64,000 nucleotides of DNA. Source: CAVZMO01 sp963776195. GTDB taxonomy: Bacteria > Nitrospirota > Thermodesulfovibrionia > Thermodesulfovibrionales > SM23-35. The stretch is from the NCBI GenBank assembly GCA_963776195.1, contig CAVZMO010000008.1, forward strand, positions 1 to 64,000, written 5' to 3'. Both the position numbers and the translations under genes were made by a program. A model generated the notes under the pieces. The model ran no database searches. It saw nothing but the letters and a program-made list of their open reading frames with translations, and was not told the origin of the DNA. Below are positions 62,747 to 64,000 of the stretch, piece after piece (position 1 is the stretch's first letter; every line of letters begins with the position of its first letter).

Positions 62747-64000
62747 TTGATAAGTGTCGATTATATCATATGCGGTGACTATGTCCTTCCGATGGACGAA
62801 TCATGTGGCGTAGTAAAATACGGTGCCGTTGCAATAAACGGCAATAAGATTCTCGAAGTGGGGACCTCTCACGAAATTCTCAGTAAGTATGTTTCCGGTA
62901 ATGTCATAAAGGGAGAGGGGAAGGTAGTACTCCCCGGCCTAATAAATACCCACACCCATGCGGCTATGGTCTATTTCAGAGGGATCGCCGATGACCTTCC
63001 CCTGAGCGAATGGCTTAACAACCATATCTGGCCTGCAGAGAACAGATGGCTCGGTCCTGAATTCATCTCAGACGCGGTAGAACTTGCTTGTCTTGAGATG
63101 CTTAAGGGAGGGGTTACAACCTATAATGACATGTACTTTTTTGAGGATGCAGCAGGTGAAGCGTCTAAAAAGCTAGGTATGAGAGCCGTGTTAGGGAGCG
63201 GGATTCTTGATTTTCCCTCTGTTTCCGCAAAGTCGTCCGATGAATATCTCGATAACGCTGAGCGATTCGTCAACAACTGGAAAGGCGATGAACTTATTAC
63301 ACCCTGTATTGCACCCCACGCACTCTACACCTGCAGCCCTGAGACATTAAAAAAATCGAAGGAAAAAGCTGACAAATTGAACGTACCGTTACATATCCAT
63401 CTTTCAGAGACTGAATGGGAAGTGGGAGAAATAGTAAAGAAATATAAGATGAGGCCGGTTGAACATCTCGAAAATCTTGGGTTCTTAGACAAAAATGTTG
63501 TGGCAGCGCATTGCGTATGGGTTGAGGACAATGAGATCAGATTGCTCGCAAGAAGGGGAGTGGGGGTATCCCATTGCATGGAGAGTAATCTCAAGCTTGC
63601 TTCGGGATTTGCGCCTGTTGCCGCAATGCTCGCTGAAGGCGTAAGGGTCGGTTTCGGCACAGACGGTGCCGCAAGCAACAATGATCTGAATATTCTGAGT
63701 GAAATGTCCACTACGGCAAAGGTTCACAAAGCACTATCCAAAAATCCGACGGTACTCGATGCAAAAACCGTTGTTCTTATGGCGACGAGGTGGGGAGCTG
63801 ACGTTTTAGGTCTCGGGAACAAGGTTGGAAGTATCGAGAAGGGGAAAATCGCTGATATTATTATGATTAATCTTAATAAGCCGCATCTTACACCCCTCTA
63901 TAATGTATACTCCCATATCGTATATGCCGCTATGGCCTCTGATGTGGAGACCGTGATGGTAAACGGTAAGATAGTTGTGGACGAAAGGAAACTCCTGACA
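62747..64000 (+). CDS. mtaD: 5-methylthioadenosine/S-adenosylhomocysteine deaminase (partial)
   Basis: An amidohydrolase-family reading frame from a TTG at 62747 (AAGGA nine bases upstream) to the window end, so the C-terminus is missing. At least 418 residues are visible. Metal and catalytic motifs: LPGLINTHTHAAMVYFRG (HxH, about residues 65-70), LHIHLSETEWE (about 217-222), AAHCVW (His), and GFGTDGAASNN (Asp, catalytic). It deaminates 5'-methylthioadenosine, SAH or adenosine to the inosine form, feeding methionine salvage. It follows asd by 114 bases. Confidence 0.9.
   Translation, partial: MISVDYIICGDYVLPMDESCGVVKYGAVAINGNKILEVGTSHEILSKYVSGNVIKGEGKVVLPGLINTHTHAAMVYFRGIADDLPLSEWLNNHIWPAENRWLGPEFISDAVELACLEMLKGGVTTYNDMYFFEDAAGEASKKLGMRAVLGSGILDFPSVSAKSSDEYLDNAERFVNNWKGDELITPCIAPHALYTCSPETLKKSKEKADKLNVPLHIHLSETEWEVGEIVKKYKMRPVEHLENLGFLDKNVVAAHCVWVEDNEIRLLARRGVGVSHCMESNLKLASGFAPVAAMLAEGVRVGFGTDGAASNNDLNILSEMSTTAKVHKALSKNPTVLDAKTVVLMATRWGADVLGLGNKVGSIEKGKIADIIMINLNKPHLTPLYNVYSHIVYAAMASDVETVMVNGKIVVDERKLLT

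Noticed and set aside
1..64000. CRISPR array
   Set aside because: No regularly spaced direct repeats with unique spacers were found; the tandem repeats seen are the 3-unit operator at 1402-1433 and protein-level ankyrin or HEAT repeats.

Overview
The window reads as a chromosomal segment of a Gram-negative, anaerobic or microaerophilic bacterium. Tat-exported [NiFe] hydrogenase, ferredoxin-fused EtfA, full-length NifU with a NifS-type desulfurase, GspA/GspB, HslVU and abundant PilZ/GGDEF/EAL/HD-GYP genes suit Nitrospirota (Thermodesulfovibrionia-like) or a related Desulfobacterota lineage. This is inference from gene content and protein style; no 16S rRNA or universal marker is present to settle it.

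Layout. 1-4.25 kb is an accessory region: small zinc-ribbon and ribbon-helix-helix genes, then two unknown gene blocks associated with attC-like sites and no integrase visible (a possible CALIN), ending at an internally deleted tRNA-Leu(UAA). 4.5-13.5 kb is core metabolism: a histidine kinase, nifU-nifS, pepA, a phospholipase D/cardiolipin synthase-like gene and a zinc alcohol dehydrogenase with a cupin. 13.5-19.2 kb is accessory again: a MazEF-type toxin-antitoxin pair, an ankyrin exoprotein, two lipoproteins and a complete IS630-family element. 19.5-31.6 kb carries a GHKL ATPase, a second dehydrogenase, mutS2, rarA, a nicotinate phosphoribosyltransferase, a DMT transporter, pgl, and an RRM-protein/bS21 pair behind a terminator-like leader. 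32-44.7 kb is a signalling block: a heme-c-type sensor kinase, a sigma-54 activator with a degenerate receiver, a candidate sigma-54 promoter, and a run of c-di-GMP genes (two PilZ proteins, GGDEF-EAL, HD-GYP) plus HEAT-repeat and unknown proteins. 45-64 kb is core: gspA-gspB, etfB-etfA, fabD, xerC-hslV-hslU, rlpA, aroE, [NiFe] hydrogenase with its maturation protease, a class A penicillin-binding protein, ftsY, asd and the start of mtaD.

Two features cut across the window. First, about a dozen otherwise conserved genes are split by one-base indels, mostly in or beside homopolymers (for example in etfA, asd, the hydrogenase large subunit and a dehydrogenase); this looks like consensus sequence error rather than decay, so those genes are listed as CDS spanning the break. 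Second, several genes survive only as true remnants (FKBP, a phosphoribosyltransferase, a TPR protein, tRNA-Leu, a C-terminal fragment before fabD). The most interesting structure is the signalling block: a degenerate copy of the promoter and first codons of an unknown gene at 44.3 kb also lies at 34.9 kb, so 9.4 kb of c-di-GMP genes is bracketed by direct repeats.
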